From contig NZ_VFML01000001.1 in the NCBI RefSeq assembly GCF_006715045.1, positions 4,556,501-4,620,500 on the forward strand: a DNA stretch of 64,000 bases. The letters run 5' to 3'. Numbering within the stretch: position 1 is the first letter of the stretch; every line of letters starts with the position of its first letter. The notes beneath the pieces are model-generated. The model was not told the origin of the DNA. It worked only from the letters and a program-made list of their open reading frames with translations, and made no database searches. A program made the translations under genes and the position numbers. Source of the DNA: Amycolatopsis cihanbeyliensis (GTDB lineage: Bacteria; Actinomycetota; Actinomycetes; Mycobacteriales; Pseudonocardiaceae). This document shows, one piece after another, positions 1 to 8,705 of the stretch.

Positions 1-1
1 G

Positions 2-400
2 GTGGAGGAGTCGGATTCGGACGGCCTCTACAACGAGCCACTGCACCCGTACACCAAGGCGCTGCTGTCGGCGATTCCGGTGCCGGACCCGACCGTGGAG
101 GACGACCGGGAGCAGATCCTGCTCACCGGGGACCTACCCTCGCCCGCCAACCCGCCTTCCGGCTGCCGGTTCCACACCCGGTGCCCGTGGCGGCAGCCGA
201 CCCGGTGCGACACCGAGCGTCCGGAACTGCGCGAGCTGGGTAGCGGGCACCGGGTGGCCTGCCACTGGGCTGAGGACATCCAGGCCGGCCGGATCAAGCC
301 GCACGCGGTGAGTCCGGAACCCGTCGACTCCGACGGCTCGATCTCCCCGGACACCCCACTGATGGGCCCCGCCTCCGTCACCGAAACCCTCGACCACTGA
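2..400 (+). CDS. Oligopeptide/dipeptide ABC transporter ATP-binding protein, C-terminal fragment
   Basis: Only the last 132 residues lie in the window; the gene continues beyond the left edge, so the apparent GTG at base 2 is not a real start. The fragment carries the C-terminal signature of OppF/DppF-type ATPases: [16 protein letters not shown] followed by the cysteine-containing [11 protein letters not shown] segment that follows the nucleotide-binding domain in this family. The role is ATP hydrolysis driving peptide (or nickel) uptake at the inner face of the membrane. The stop codon abuts the stop of the convergent MMPL gene with no spacer. The family is secure; the substrate cannot be told from this end. 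Confidence 0.88.
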   Translation: MEESDSDGLYNEPLHPYTKALLSAIPVPDPTVEDDREQILLTGDLPSPANPPSGCRFHTRCPWRQPTRCDTERPELRELGSGHRVACHWAEDIQAGRIKPHAVSPEPVDSDGSISPDTPLMGPASVTETLDH

Positions 401-3400
401 TCAGCCACCTCGGGTACGGGGCCACCAGTTGGCCTCGCCGAGGAGGGCTGCGGTGGCCGGCACGGTCAGCGTGCGGACGACGAAGGTGTCGATCAGCAGG
501 CCGGCCCCGACGGTGAAGCCGATCTGGGCGAGGGTGGTCACGTTGCCGGTCATCATCGCGAACATGCTGGCGGCGAAGATGACCCCGGCCGAGGTGATCA
601 CCCCGCCGGTGGCGCCCACCGCCCGGATCACCCCGGACCGTGTCCCGCGGGCCGACTCGTCCCGGATCCGGCTGATCAGCAGCAGGTTGTAGTCGGCACC
701 GACCGCGACCAGCGCGATGAACGAGATCGGCGCCACCGACCAGTGCAGGTTCTGGCCGAGCAGGTGCTGCCACACGGCCACCGACAACCCGATCGCCGAG
801 GCGTAGGACAGCACCACCGACACCAGCAGGTACAGCGGGGCGAGCACGCTGCGCAGCAGCAGGAACAGGATCACCAGTACGGTGCCCAGCGCCAGCAGGG
901 CGACCAGCAGAAAATCCTCCTGCACCAGGTCGTCCAGGTCCGCGTTGGTGGCCGCCATCCCGGTGGCCGCGATCCGGCTGCCGGCCAGCGGGGTCTCGGG
1001 CACCGCTCGCTCCGCGGCCGCCCGGACGGCGCGTGCCCGGTGCATCGCCTCGGTGCCGAACGGGTCGCTGTCACCGAGCACGATCATCCGCGCGGTGCGG
1101 CCGTCGGGGGAGAGGAAGTACCCGCTGGCCAGTGCGAGGTCCGGGTTGTCGAACGCGTTCGCGGGCAGGTAGAAGCCCCCGATCGCCGGGTCCTTCGCCG
1201 CGGTGCCGAGGTTCAGCAGGAAGTCGGCCGCCTCCCGCAGGCCACCACGCAGCTCCTCGGTGGACTCGGTGAGTTCGGCGGTGCCGTCCTCGACCCGCTC
1301 GGCCCCGTCCGCGGTCCGGCCCGCTCCCTCGGCCAGCTCGGTCGCCCCCCGGTGCGCCTCGCCCGCGCCGGCCGCGAGCTCGCCGAGCTTGCGCTCGAAT
1401 CGTCGCTGCGCGGTGGCGAGTTCCTGGATTCCCTGCTCGGCCTCGTGCAGCCCGCTGTTCAGCCGCGCGATCTGGGTGGCCAGCCGGCCGTTGCCCTCGG
1501 CAAGTTGCCGCGAACCCTCGGCGAGCCTGCGCAGCCCGGACAGCAGGGTGTCCCGGTTGGCGTGGTAGACCTCATTCAGTCCTTTTCGGACTTCGCGGCA
1601 GAAGGGGTCGGCGCCGCACAGCGGGCTGGCGTTCAACCCCTCCAGCGCGAGTCCGATGCTGTCCGCGAGTGACTTCGCCTGCTGGTAGGCCGAGGTCAGG
1701 GTGCCGGCCAGCTCCCGTGCCCCCTCGGCCAGCTGCTTGGCGCCCCGCTCCAGCCGGGCCGCGCCCTCGGCCGCGGTGCCGACCCCGCCGCCGGCCTCCC
1801 GCAGCCCGGCGAGCAGCTTCCCCGCCCCGTCCACCGCGGCACGGGAGCCCTCGGCCAGCCGCGCGGTGCCGTCGCTGAGGCCACCCGCGCCCTCGGCGAG
1901 CGCACCGGTCGCGTCGGAGAGGTCCGCCGCGCCACCGGCGAGCCGGTCGGCATCGCCCTGCCCCTCGGCGAGCTCGTTCGCCGCGGCGTCCAACCGCTTG
2001 CCGACCTCGCCGGACTGGTAGCCGACGGAGGCCTCGGTGATCGTCTCGCCGAGCGGCCGCGTCGCGCTGCGTACCGTGTTCACACCGTCTACTTTGGCCA
2101 CGGCGGCGGACACGGTTTCCAGCGCGGCGAGGCTTTCCGGGTTCCGCAGATCGTGATCGGCCTCGATCAGCAGGTAGTCCGGGAGCAGTTCGTTGGCCGG
2201 GAAGTGCTCGCGCAGGCCGGCGTAGCCGAGGTTGCTGTCGGTGTCCGCGGGTTGCACGCCCCGCTCGTCGAAGCTGAGTCGCAGCCCGGGCAGGAACGCG
2301 GCGAGCGCGATCAGCAGCACCAGGCTCAAGGCCAGCACCGGCACCGGTTTCCGGACGACCCTGGCGCCGGAGGACCGCCAGTAGCGGGCGCTCGGGGCCC
2401 GGCGTGGTTCGGCATGTCCCCGCCGCGCGGCCACGGTCAGCATGGCGGGGATCAAGGTCAGTGCCACCAGCAGGGTGATCACGATGCTGATCGACACCCC
2501 GGGCCCGGTGGTGCGGAAGATGCCGATCTCGGCGAGGAACAGGCAGGCACAGGCGGCCGCCACGGTGGCGCCGGAGGCGACGATCACCGCGGCCACCCGG
2601 GAGGTGGCCGTCGCGATCGCGGTGTCCGGGGCCTGACCGGCTCGCCGGTGCTCGTGGAACCGGCTGATCAGGAACACGCCGTAGTCGGTCCCCGCGCCGA
2701 GCACGATCGCGGTGGTGAGCGCGGTGGTGAAGGTGGACACCGGAAGGAAGTTCCCGCCGAGCAGCGCGATCACCGCCCTGGACACGGCGAGCGAGATTCC
2801 GATCGCCACGATCGGGATCAGCGCGGTCAGCACCGACCGGTAGATCAACAGCAGGATGATGGTGATCAACACGACGGTGGCCACGGTGATCATCGCGATG
2901 CTGGAGTCGGTCTCGTGCAACTCGTCCGCGATGGTCGCCGAGGGGCCGGTCACGTGCACCTCGAGATGCTCGGAGTGCACCTGTTCCTCGGTGGCCGCCC
3001 GCACCGCGGCGACGCCCGCGCCCACCTCGGGCGTGCCGATGCTGCCGCGCAGACCCACCGGCAGGTAGACGGCCTTGCCGTCCGCGCTGTTCATCGAATC
3101 GGCCAGGGCGGGCCGGGAAATGACGTCCTGAACCACGGCGACGTGTTCGGTGTCCGCGCGGAGCCGGTCGACCAGCAGCCGGTAGTACTCCCGGTCGACG
3201 TCGGTGAGGCCGTTGTCGTTCGACATCACCACGAAGGCCAAAGCCTGCGAGCCGCTCTCCTGGAAGCGGTTCGCCATCTCCTGCACCGCGCGTACCGACT
3301 CGGCCGTGGTCGGCACGAAGGGCGCCGACCGTTCCGCGATGACCTTCTCCACCTGCGGAATCGCCAGGTTCAGCCCGGCGGCCGCGGCTACCCAGCACAC

Positions 3401-3475
3401 GATGATCACCCCGGCGTACCGGGTGACCAGCCTGCCGAGCCGGGCGAAGGTTCCGTGCTGGTGCCGGGCCATCAC
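401..3475 (-). CDS. MMPL family RND-type transporter
   Basis: A 1024-residue membrane protein of the MMPL/RND superfamily, which exports lipids or hydrophobic compounds. It has one N-terminal membrane helix, a large outer loop, a bundle of helices at roughly residues 190-370, a long Ala/Gly-rich central domain and a second bundle near residues 870-1015. The central region (about 490-750) is made of heptad-like units of the type LAEGAxxLxxG, probably a long extracytoplasmic coiled coil. Charged GADYG-type motifs sit inside both bundles (GTDYGVFL and GADYNLLL), as in proton-driven RND pumps. I choose the GTG at 3475 because a strong GGGAGGAGGG lies just upstream; an ATG at 3520 is in frame but has no ribosome site. 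It is divergent from the DedA gene. Substrate unknown. Confidence 0.93.
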   Translation of the reverse strand: MMARHQHGTFARLGRLVTRYAGVIIVCWVAAAAGLNLAIPQVEKVIAERSAPFVPTTAESVRAVQEMANRFQESGSQALAFVVMSNDNGLTDVDREYYRLLVDRLRADTEHVAVVQDVISRPALADSMNSADGKAVYLPVGLRGSIGTPEVGAGVAAVRAATEEQVHSEHLEVHVTGPSATIADELHETDSSIAMITVATVVLITIILLLIYRSVLTALIPIVAIGISLAVSRAVIALLGGNFLPVSTFTTALTTAIVLGAGTDYGVFLISRFHEHRRAGQAPDTAIATATSRVAAVIVASGATVAAACACLFLAEIGIFRTTGPGVSISIVITLLVALTLIPAMLTVAARRGHAEPRRAPSARYWRSSGARVVRKPVPVLALSLVLLIALAAFLPGLRLSFDERGVQPADTDSNLGYAGLREHFPANELLPDYLLIEADHDLRNPESLAALETVSAAVAKVDGVNTVRSATRPLGETITEASVGYQSGEVGKRLDAAANELAEGQGDADRLAGGAADLSDATGALAEGAGGLSDGTARLAEGSRAAVDGAGKLLAGLREAGGGVGTAAEGAARLERGAKQLAEGARELAGTLTSAYQQAKSLADSIGLALEGLNASPLCGADPFCREVRKGLNEVYHANRDTLLSGLRRLAEGSRQLAEGNGRLATQIARLNSGLHEAEQGIQELATAQRRFERKLGELAAGAGEAHRGATELAEGAGRTADGAERVEDGTAELTESTEELRGGLREAADFLLNLGTAAKDPAIGGFYLPANAFDNPDLALASGYFLSPDGRTARMIVLGDSDPFGTEAMHRARAVRAAAERAVPETPLAGSRIAATGMAATNADLDDLVQEDFLLVALLALGTVLVILFLLLRSVLAPLYLLVSVVLSYASAIGLSVAVWQHLLGQNLHWSVAPISFIALVAVGADYNLLLISRIRDESARGTRSGVIRAVGATGGVITSAGVIFAASMFAMMTGNVTTLAQIGFTVGAGLLIDTFVVRTLTVPATAALLGEANWWPRTRGG

Positions 3476-3600
3476 GGTCCCTCCTCCCGGTGCGGTGCCG
3501 AACTCACCGGAAGTAGACATCCGTATAAATCGTGTTGTCCATAACTACGTGACGTGCGGCACGTGACCTCCGGCGTACCGTGGCCGTGGAGGAACCGACC

Positions 3601-4194
3601 GTGCACTTCGACCACTGGTTGGCCACCATCCCGGCGGTCGGGGTCTACCTCGTGGTGGCCGGGGTGGTCGGCCTGGAAAGCCTCGGCATCCCCCTGCCGG
3701 GCGAGCTGGTGCTGATCACGGCCGCGCTGCTGGCCGGGCGGCACACCGGGGTGGACCCGCTGTGGGTCGGCGGGTGCGCGGGCGCGGGGGCGATCGCAGG
3801 CGACAGCGCCGGCTACGCGATCGGCCGCCGGTACGGTCGCCGGTTGTTCGAGCGGGCGGGCCGCCGGTTCCCGCGCCATTTCGGTCCGGAACCGCTCGGC
3901 AGGGCCGAGCGACTGTTCGCCCGGCGCGGGGCGTGGGCGGTGTTCCTCGGCCGGTTCGTCGCGCTGCTGCGCATCCTGGCCGGACCGCTCGCGGGTTCGC
4001 TGCGCATGCGCTACCCGGCTTTCCTCGCGGCCAACGCGCTGGGTGGGATCGTGTGGGCCGGCGCGATGACCCTGCTCGGGTACTACCTCGGGGTGGCCGC
4101 CGAGCGCTGGTTGTCCGGTTTCTCCTGGCTCGCGCTGCTGCTCGCCGTGCTGACCGGGGGCGCGACCGTGGTGCTGCTGCGCCGTACGCGTTGA
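3601..4194 (+). CDS. DedA family membrane protein
   Basis: A 197-residue polytopic membrane protein of the DedA/VTT family (flippase-like proteins affecting envelope homeostasis). Visible family marks are the ESLGIPLPGELVL segment near the start, the glycine-rich GDSAGYAIGRRYGRR stretch and FLGRFVALLRILAGPLAGSLRM, which is the family's conserved arginine-containing re-entrant region. Start chosen at GTG 3601 because GGAGGA lies 7 bases upstream; an earlier in-frame GTG at 3580 has no ribosome site. The 3' end overlaps the convergent EamA gene by 112 bases. The specific lipid substrate cannot be inferred. Confidence 0.9.
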   Translation: MHFDHWLATIPAVGVYLVVAGVVGLESLGIPLPGELVLITAALLAGRHTGVDPLWVGGCAGAGAIAGDSAGYAIGRRYGRRLFERAGRRFPRHFGPEPLGRAERLFARRGAWAVFLGRFVALLRILAGPLAGSLRMRYPAFLAANALGGIVWAGAMTLLGYYLGVAAERWLSGFSWLALLLAVLTGGATVVLLRRTR

Positions 4195-5069
4195 AGGGAG
4201 CCGAGCAGCACCCCGCAGACCACCACCACGCCGGCGAGGATCTCGACCGTGGCCGGTCGCTCGTCCAGCACCAGGAACGCCATCGTCATCCCGACCACCG
4301 GTACCAGCAGGGAGAACGGCGCGACCACCCCGGCGGGGTTGCGGCGCATCAGGGTGGTCCAGATGCCGGAGCCGGCGATCGTGCCGATCAGCACCACGTA
4401 GCCGAGCCCGGCAAGCCCGGTCCAGCCGCCCGCGGTACCCAGCGTGGCCAGCGACTCCCACTGCGCGCCAGGGCCCTCGGCGAGCAGGGACAGGGCGAAC
4501 ATCGGCAGCGGCGGCACCACCGACATCCACAACGTCACGTGCAGCGGGTTCACCCGCTCCGGGTGCCGCGCGGTGCTGAGCGCCTTGCGGGAGCAGAGGT
4601 TGCCGACCGCCCAGCTCAACGCGCCGAGCAGGGTGAGCACCACCGGCAGCAGCGCGGCGTGCTCCGCACGATGCCAGGCGATCGCGCTCATCCCGGCGAC
4701 GGCCAGCAGGATCCCGGCGACCTGCCTGCCGGTGACCCGTTCACGCAGCAGGATCGCGCCGAGCAGCACGGTGAACGGTGCCGAGGCCTGCAACACCAGC
4801 GAGGCCAAGCCGGTGGGCATGCCGAGGTCGAGGCCGACGAACAGGAAGGCGAACTGCAGGGTGCCGAAACCGAGGCCGTAACCGATCAGCCAGCGGGCGG
4901 GGACGGCGGGGCGCGGGACCAGCAGCATGGTCGGCACCGCGATCACGGCGAAGCGCAGCGCACCGGCGAACAGCGGTGGGAAGTGCTCGACCGTCGCGTG
5001 GATGGCGAGGAAGTTGCAGCCCCACATGACCGCTACCAGCGCGGCGAGCAGGCGGTCCCGGGTCGGCAT
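4083..5069 (-). CDS. EamA/DMT family transporter
   Basis: A 328-residue protein with about ten membrane helices arranged as two EamA repeats, the drug/metabolite exporter layout. Typical segments are VMWGCNFLAIHATVEHFPPL at the start, FVGLDLGMPTGLASLVLQ in the first repeat and RRNPAGVVAPFSLLVPVVGM in the second, the last being close to the O-acetylserine/cysteine exporter subgroup. The ATG at 5069 begins the first helix; a longer reading frame upstream would run into the divergent LysR gene and is rejected. The last 112 bases overlap the DedA gene on the other strand. LysR regulators often control a divergent EamA exporter, but here the regulator is broken. Confidence 0.9.
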   Translation of the reverse strand: MPTRDRLLAALVAVMWGCNFLAIHATVEHFPPLFAGALRFAVIAVPTMLLVPRPAVPARWLIGYGLGFGTLQFAFLFVGLDLGMPTGLASLVLQASAPFTVLLGAILLRERVTGRQVAGILLAVAGMSAIAWHRAEHAALLPVVLTLLGALSWAVGNLCSRKALSTARHPERVNPLHVTLWMSVVPPLPMFALSLLAEGPGAQWESLATLGTAGGWTGLAGLGYVVLIGTIAGSGIWTTLMRRNPAGVVAPFSLLVPVVGMTMAFLVLDERPATVEILAGVVVVCGVLLGSLQRVRRSSTTVAPPVSTASSSASQEKPDNQRSAATPR

Positions 5070-5155
5070 GACCCTAGCCTGCGCCAGCCGATCGTGAAGC
5101 ACCAGCGACAAAATCTGCACATACCTTGTAGCTGTACTGCATTTATACTCGTGCC
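5070..5155. promoter_or_regulatory. Divergent EamA/LysR intergenic region
   Basis: An 86-base spacer between two divergent genes, visibly AT-richer than its surroundings. A TATACT box at 5144-5149 lies 7 bases before the LysR ATG at 5156, which would give a leaderless transcript. The segment TGTAGCTGTACTGCA just upstream has the loose T-N11-A look of a LysR operator. This is pattern reading only. Confidence 0.35.
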
Positions 5156-6003
5156 ATGGACGTGGACCGGCTGCGCATCCTGCGGGAGTTCGCCGACCGG
5201 GGCAGTGTGACCGCGGCCGCCCGCGCGCTGCACCGCACGCCCTCCGCCGTCTCCCAGCAGCTGCGCGCACTGGAGGCCGAGGCGGGCCTGCCGTTGACCG
5301 AGCCAGCCGGCCGCGGGCTGCGGCTCACCGACGCCGGCCAGGCACTGGTGGCGCGGGCCGACGAGGTGCTTGCCGCCCTGGAGCGTGCCGAGTCCGACCT
5401 GGACACCTATCGCAGCTCTCCGCGCGGGCGGGTACGGGTCGTGTTTCCCTTCCGCGGCACTGATGTTGCTGCCCGGGTTGCTGCACCGGATCGCCGCCCG
5501 CGAGCACCTGGACGTGGAGGTGGCCGATGTGGACATGTTGCCGTTCCAGGTTCCCGGCCTGGTCGCCGACTTCGACATCGTGGTGACGCACCGCGACGAG
5601 TACGCCGAGCCGTTCGAGTCCGAGCGACTCGAGGTCGCGCACTTGCTACGGGAGCCGCTGGACGTCGCGCTGCCGCCGGGACATCCGCTCGGTGCGCGGG
5701 AGCGGGTGGACCTCTCCGAGTTCGCGGGTGAACCCTGGATCGGGTCGGTGTCGGGTTTCCGGTCGACGACGTGCTGCGCTCGCTCTCGGTCCGTACCGGC
5801 GTGCGCACCCGGGTGGTGCACCGGATCAACGACTTCCGCATCATCGAAGCACTCGTCGCCGCCGGGCACGGGATAGCACTGCTGCCGAGATACACCATGG
5901 ACACCGCGGAGGAGCGCAGGCTCATGCGCAGGCCGTGCTGGACGAGTTGCGCGCCGAGGCGCGGGGCATCCGCACGGGTGAACGGTGTTCAGCCGCCGAT
6001 ATT
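5156..6003 (+). pseudogene. LysR family regulator, broken by frameshifts
   Basis: The reading starts as a clear LysR winged-helix protein (MDVDRLRILREFADRGSVTA, then TPSAVSQQLRALE) but does not continue in one frame. The protein leaves frame near base 5447, continues one frame later as the effector domain (FPSAALMLLPGLLHRIAA through GEPWIGSVSGF), returns to the first frame near 5759 (PVDDVLRSLSVRTGVRTRVV through GIALLPRY), and near 5925 loses the usual C-terminal strand before a third-frame end (AVLDELRAEARGIR). All parts of a roughly 280-residue LysR protein are otherwise recognisable and in order. Either a recently inactivated gene or sequencing errors in homopolymer runs such as GTTTCC. 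It would have regulated the adjacent EamA exporter. Confidence 0.75.
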
Positions 6004-6255
6004 CAGTCCGATGTGGATTCCGCCGAGGTTGACGGCCGGTGAGGTGTGCAGGTTCAGCGAGAGCAGGTTGCCGCTGATCCTGATCGGCTGCCCGGTGAGG
6101 TTGATCGTGGCGTCGGCGTCGACTCCCGTGTGCACGCCGGCGTCTCCGCCGATATGTCTGGCTTCTCGCTCGGCGCTTGCCGTGCCCGCGCCCACGATTC
6201 CGATGGTGGCCGCGACGGCGGCGACCGTGGTGAGGCGGCCGATGGTGCGGTTCAT
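5989..6255 (-). CDS. Small secreted protein, unknown function
   Basis: An 88-residue protein with a textbook signal peptide: MNRTIGR, a hydrophobic Ala/Val/Gly stretch, and the cleavage site TASA-ER near residue 28. The mature part, about 60 residues, has no cysteine and is rich in alternating hydrophobic residues (INLTGQPIRISGNLLSLNLH, then NLGGIHIGLNIGG), suggesting a beta-strand surface protein. It somewhat resembles the style of actinomycete chaplins but lacks their motifs, so I do not assign it. A ribosome site GGGAGCC lies just upstream. Its 3' end overlaps the decayed end of the LysR gene. Confidence 0.7.
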   Translation of the reverse strand: MNRTIGRLTTVAAVAATIGIVGAGTASAEREARHIGGDAGVHTGVDADATINLTGQPIRISGNLLSLNLHTSPAVNLGGIHIGLNIGG

Positions 6256-6427
6256 GCTGGCTCCCTGGGGTGTGTCGTGTTGGACATCACAACACTAAAC
6301 GCGTGCGCCCGGCGGACACAGAGTAGTCATCGCTGTGGGTGACCCGGCCGGCGAAACCATGACGTGTCCTGACGGGGTTGTCCGTGATCGTGGTCGGTGC
6401 AGGTTTCCCACAACGGACAGGAGCGGG

Positions 6428-7345
6428 ATGAACACGGATCTGCGGGGGAAGATCGCGCTGGTCGCGGGCGGTACCCGGGGCGCGAGCCGGGCGATCGCGG
6501 TCGAGCTCGGCCGTGGCGGCGCCACGGTGTACGTGACCGGCCGGACCACCAGGGCCGAGCGTTCGGAGATGAACCGTCCCGAGACCATCGAGGACACCGC
6601 CGAGCTGGTCAGCGCCGCTGGTGGGCAGGGGATCGCGATCCGGGTGGATCACCTGGACACCGCACAGGTGGCGGCCCTGGCCCGGCGGGTGGAAGAGGAG
6701 CGAGGCGGCCTGGACATCCTGGTCGACGGGCTCTGGGGCGGGGACGACTACCTCGAGTGGGGAAAGCCGGTCTGGGAGCACACCCTTGAGCCCGCACTGC
6801 GGCAGATCCGGCTGGGCATCGACGCGCACCTGATCACCAGCCACCACCTGCTGCCGCTGCTGATCCGCCTGCCGGGCGGGCTGGTGGTGGAGCTGACCGA
6901 CGGCACGGCGGAGTACAACGCGCGGTTCCGCAAGGGCACCTCGGTGCCGTTCTACGTCGCCAAGGCCGCCGCGCACCATCTCGCGCTCGGCCAGGCCGAG
7001 GACCTGCGCCCTTACGGTTGTACGGCGGTCGCGCTGACCCCCGGCTGGCTGCGTTCGGAGGGGATGCTGGACCACTTCGGCGTCACCGAGGACAACTGGC
7101 GGGACGCGCTGGCGCAGCAGCCGCACTTCGCGATCTCGGAGTCGCCCGCCTTCGTCGGCCGCGCGGTGGCCGCGCTGGCCGCCGACCCGGAGGTCGCGCG
7201 CTACACCGGGCAGACGCTCTCCAGCGGGCAACTGGCGAAGGTGTACGGGTTCACCGATATGGACGGCAGCCGCCCGGACGGGTGGCGGTACATGGTCGAG
7301 GTGACCGACGCGGGCAAACCCGCCGACACCACCGGCTACCGCTGA
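6428..7345 (+). CDS. Short-chain dehydrogenase/reductase
   Basis: A 305-residue NAD(P)-dependent oxidoreductase of the SDR superfamily. The N-terminal Rossmann motif is AGGTRGASRAIA (a variant of TGxxxGxG) and is followed by a basic NADP-type loop (VTGRTTRAERSEM). The catalytic YxxxK appears as FYVAKAAAHH. The protein is longer than classical SDRs because of inserts around residues 85-110 and at the C-terminus (TDMDGSRPDGWRYMVEV), a pattern of a distinct actinobacterial subgroup. Start chosen at ATG 6428 because AGGAG lies 4 bases upstream. It faces the WYL regulator gene tail to tail, with 8 bases between stops. Substrate unknown. Confidence 0.9.
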   Translation: MNTDLRGKIALVAGGTRGASRAIAVELGRGGATVYVTGRTTRAERSEMNRPETIEDTAELVSAAGGQGIAIRVDHLDTAQVAALARRVEEERGGLDILVDGLWGGDDYLEWGKPVWEHTLEPALRQIRLGIDAHLITSHHLLPLLIRLPGGLVVELTDGTAEYNARFRKGTSVPFYVAKAAAHHLALGQAEDLRPYGCTAVALTPGWLRSEGMLDHFGVTEDNWRDALAQQPHFAISESPAFVGRAVAALAADPEVARYTGQTLSSGQLAKVYGFTDMDGSRPDGWRYMVEVTDAGKPADTTGYR

Positions 7346-7353
7346 GCGCGTGC

Positions 7354-8349
7354 TCAACCGTTGCGGGCCGCCATCGCGGTGGCGACCTCGGCGAAGGCGG
7401 CCCGCAACGACGGCGGATCGAGGATCTCCACCTCGGCCCCGAGCCGGAGCATCTGCCCGAGGGCGACCTCGTGGCTCTCCACCGGCAGGTCCACCTCGAC
7501 CCGGCCGTCGGCGTCCGGTGGGCCCGCGTGGTTCCTGGCCTCGATCGACACATCGGGTTCGGCGATCAGGGACAGTGCCCGTAGCCCCGCCGGGCTCAGC
7601 TTGATCCGGATCCGCTCGCGCAGCAGGGCGCGGGCGAACTGGGCCGACGACTCCCGCCACCACTCCACGAGGTCGAAGCCCTCCGGCCGCTCGAACCGCT
7701 CCGGATGCGGCTCGGCCTCGGCGATCCGGGACACCCGGTAGGTGCGGATCGTCCGGTGCTCCGCACCGGCTTCCGGCACGTGCGCGACCAGGTACCAGAC
7801 GCCGGCCTTGAGCACCAGGCCCAGCGGCTCGAGCAGGCGTTCGGCCAGCCGCTCGCCCCGGCGGTAGCGCACGGTGAGCCGGTGCTGCTCCCAGACGGCG
7901 CGGGCCACGGCTGCCAGCTCGGCGGCCTCGTCCTCGCCGCGGAACCAGCCCGGCGCGTCCAGGTGGAACCGCTGCGCGACCTGCTGGGCCTGCTCGCGCA
8001 GCGGGCCGGGCAGGCTGGCCGAGACCTTGGCGTGCGCGGCCGACACGGCGGTGCCCAGCCCCAGCCCGGCCAGCGCCCGCGGGGTGCTCATCGCGAAAAG
8101 CGCCACCGCTTCCCGCGAGGTCAGCCCGTCCAGTCTGCTGCGCCAGCCCTCGACCAGGCGGATGCCCCCGTGCCTGCCGGGCTCAGCCCAGACCGGCACC
8201 CCCGCCTCGCGCAGCGCGGCGATGTCCCGGTGCATGGTGCGCTCGGAGACACCCAGCGCCTCGGCCAGCTCGGCGGCCGTCGCGCCTCGCCGGTTCTGCA
8301 GGGTGAACAGCAACGCCACCAACCGCTCGGATCGCATACCCCTGATCAT
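7354..8349 (-). CDS. HTH-WYL domain transcriptional regulator
   Basis: A 331-residue regulator. The N-terminus is a DeoR-type winged helix (LVALLFTLQNRRGATAAELA, then EALGVSERTMHRDIAALREA), the middle is the WYL ligand-binding domain (LEPLGLVLKAGVWYLVAHV, then IRTYRVSRIAEAE) and the C-terminus a WCX domain. The order and length are typical of YafY/PafBC-like regulators. The start is uncertain: GTG 8367, ATG 8349 and ATG 8337 are all in frame and none has a good ribosome site. The upstream region is occupied by 21-bp tandem repeats beginning only 22 bases away, which may influence its expression. The target is unknown; WYL proteins commonly control the gene next door, here the SDR. Confidence 0.88.
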   Translation of the reverse strand: MIRGMRSERLVALLFTLQNRRGATAAELAEALGVSERTMHRDIAALREAGVPVWAEPGRHGGIRLVEGWRSRLDGLTSREAVALFAMSTPRALAGLGLGTAVSAAHAKVSASLPGPLREQAQQVAQRFHLDAPGWFRGEDEAAELAAVARAVWEQHRLTVRYRRGERLAERLLEPLGLVLKAGVWYLVAHVPEAGAEHRTIRTYRVSRIAEAEPHPERFERPEGFDLVEWWRESSAQFARALLRERIRIKLSPAGLRALSLIAEPDVSIEARNHAGPPDADGRVEVDLPVESHEVALGQMLRLGAEVEILDPPSLRAAFAEVATAMAARNG

Positions 8350-8370
8350 GCCCACCCGCACCGACACCCG

Positions 8371-8494
8371 CGTGTTGGCCGCGCACGCGCGCGTGTTGGC
8401 TGTTCGCGTGCGCGAGTTTGCCGCTCACGCGCGCGAGTTTGCCGCTCATGCGTACGAGTTTGCCGCTCATGCGTACGAGTTGGCCGTTCGCCCG
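8371..8494. repeat. 21-bp tandem repeat, about six units
   Basis: Six consecutive imperfect units start at 8371, 8392, 8413, 8434, 8455 and 8476. The consensus is close to CGAGTTTGCCGCTCATGCGT; units 4 and 5 are identical. The first two units carry GTGTTGGC and the last GAGTTGGCC in the core. There are no unique spacers, so this is not a CRISPR array. An isolated matching copy occurs at 23149-23170 on the other side of the NRPS island. Confidence 0.9.
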
Positions 8495-8533
8495 CGAGTT
8501 GGGTCAAGTTGTGACTGGGGCACTTACCAAGGA

Positions 8534-8593
8534 GATCGAAAGTAGCTGGACGGAGCCGGGCCGTCGACCTGCACAGGTCGGCTACTTTCGATC
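8534..8593. repeat. Long hairpin with nested palindrome
   Basis: GATCGAAAGTAGC at 8534-8546 is matched exactly in inverse orientation by GCTACTTTCGATC at 8581-8593. Inside the loop, CGACCTG (8565-8571) pairs with CAGGTCG (8574-8580). No T-run follows on either side. It sits in a gene-free stretch (8350-8705) between the WYL gene and a transposase relic, so it may be a mobile-element end, an operator or a structured transcript. Confidence 0.75.
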
Positions 8594-8705
8594 GGGTTGG
8601 TCGTTGGTCGTCTTGGGGGCGCACTCGACCGAACGGGTCGGATGCGCCAAGCGCACCTCACCATGAAGCGCCCCGGGTCGGGCGCGACCTTCGATCGTCA
8701 CGTTT

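Noticed and set aside
2153..3544. Long open frame of about 460 codons opposite the MMPL gene
   Set aside because: It is an antisense frame of a GC-rich gene; its composition (Gly/His/Arg/Asp-rich) has no domain and the MMPL protein on the other strand is unambiguous.
8371..8494. Possible CRISPR array
   Set aside because: The units are contiguous 21-mers without unique spacers and no cas genes are present.
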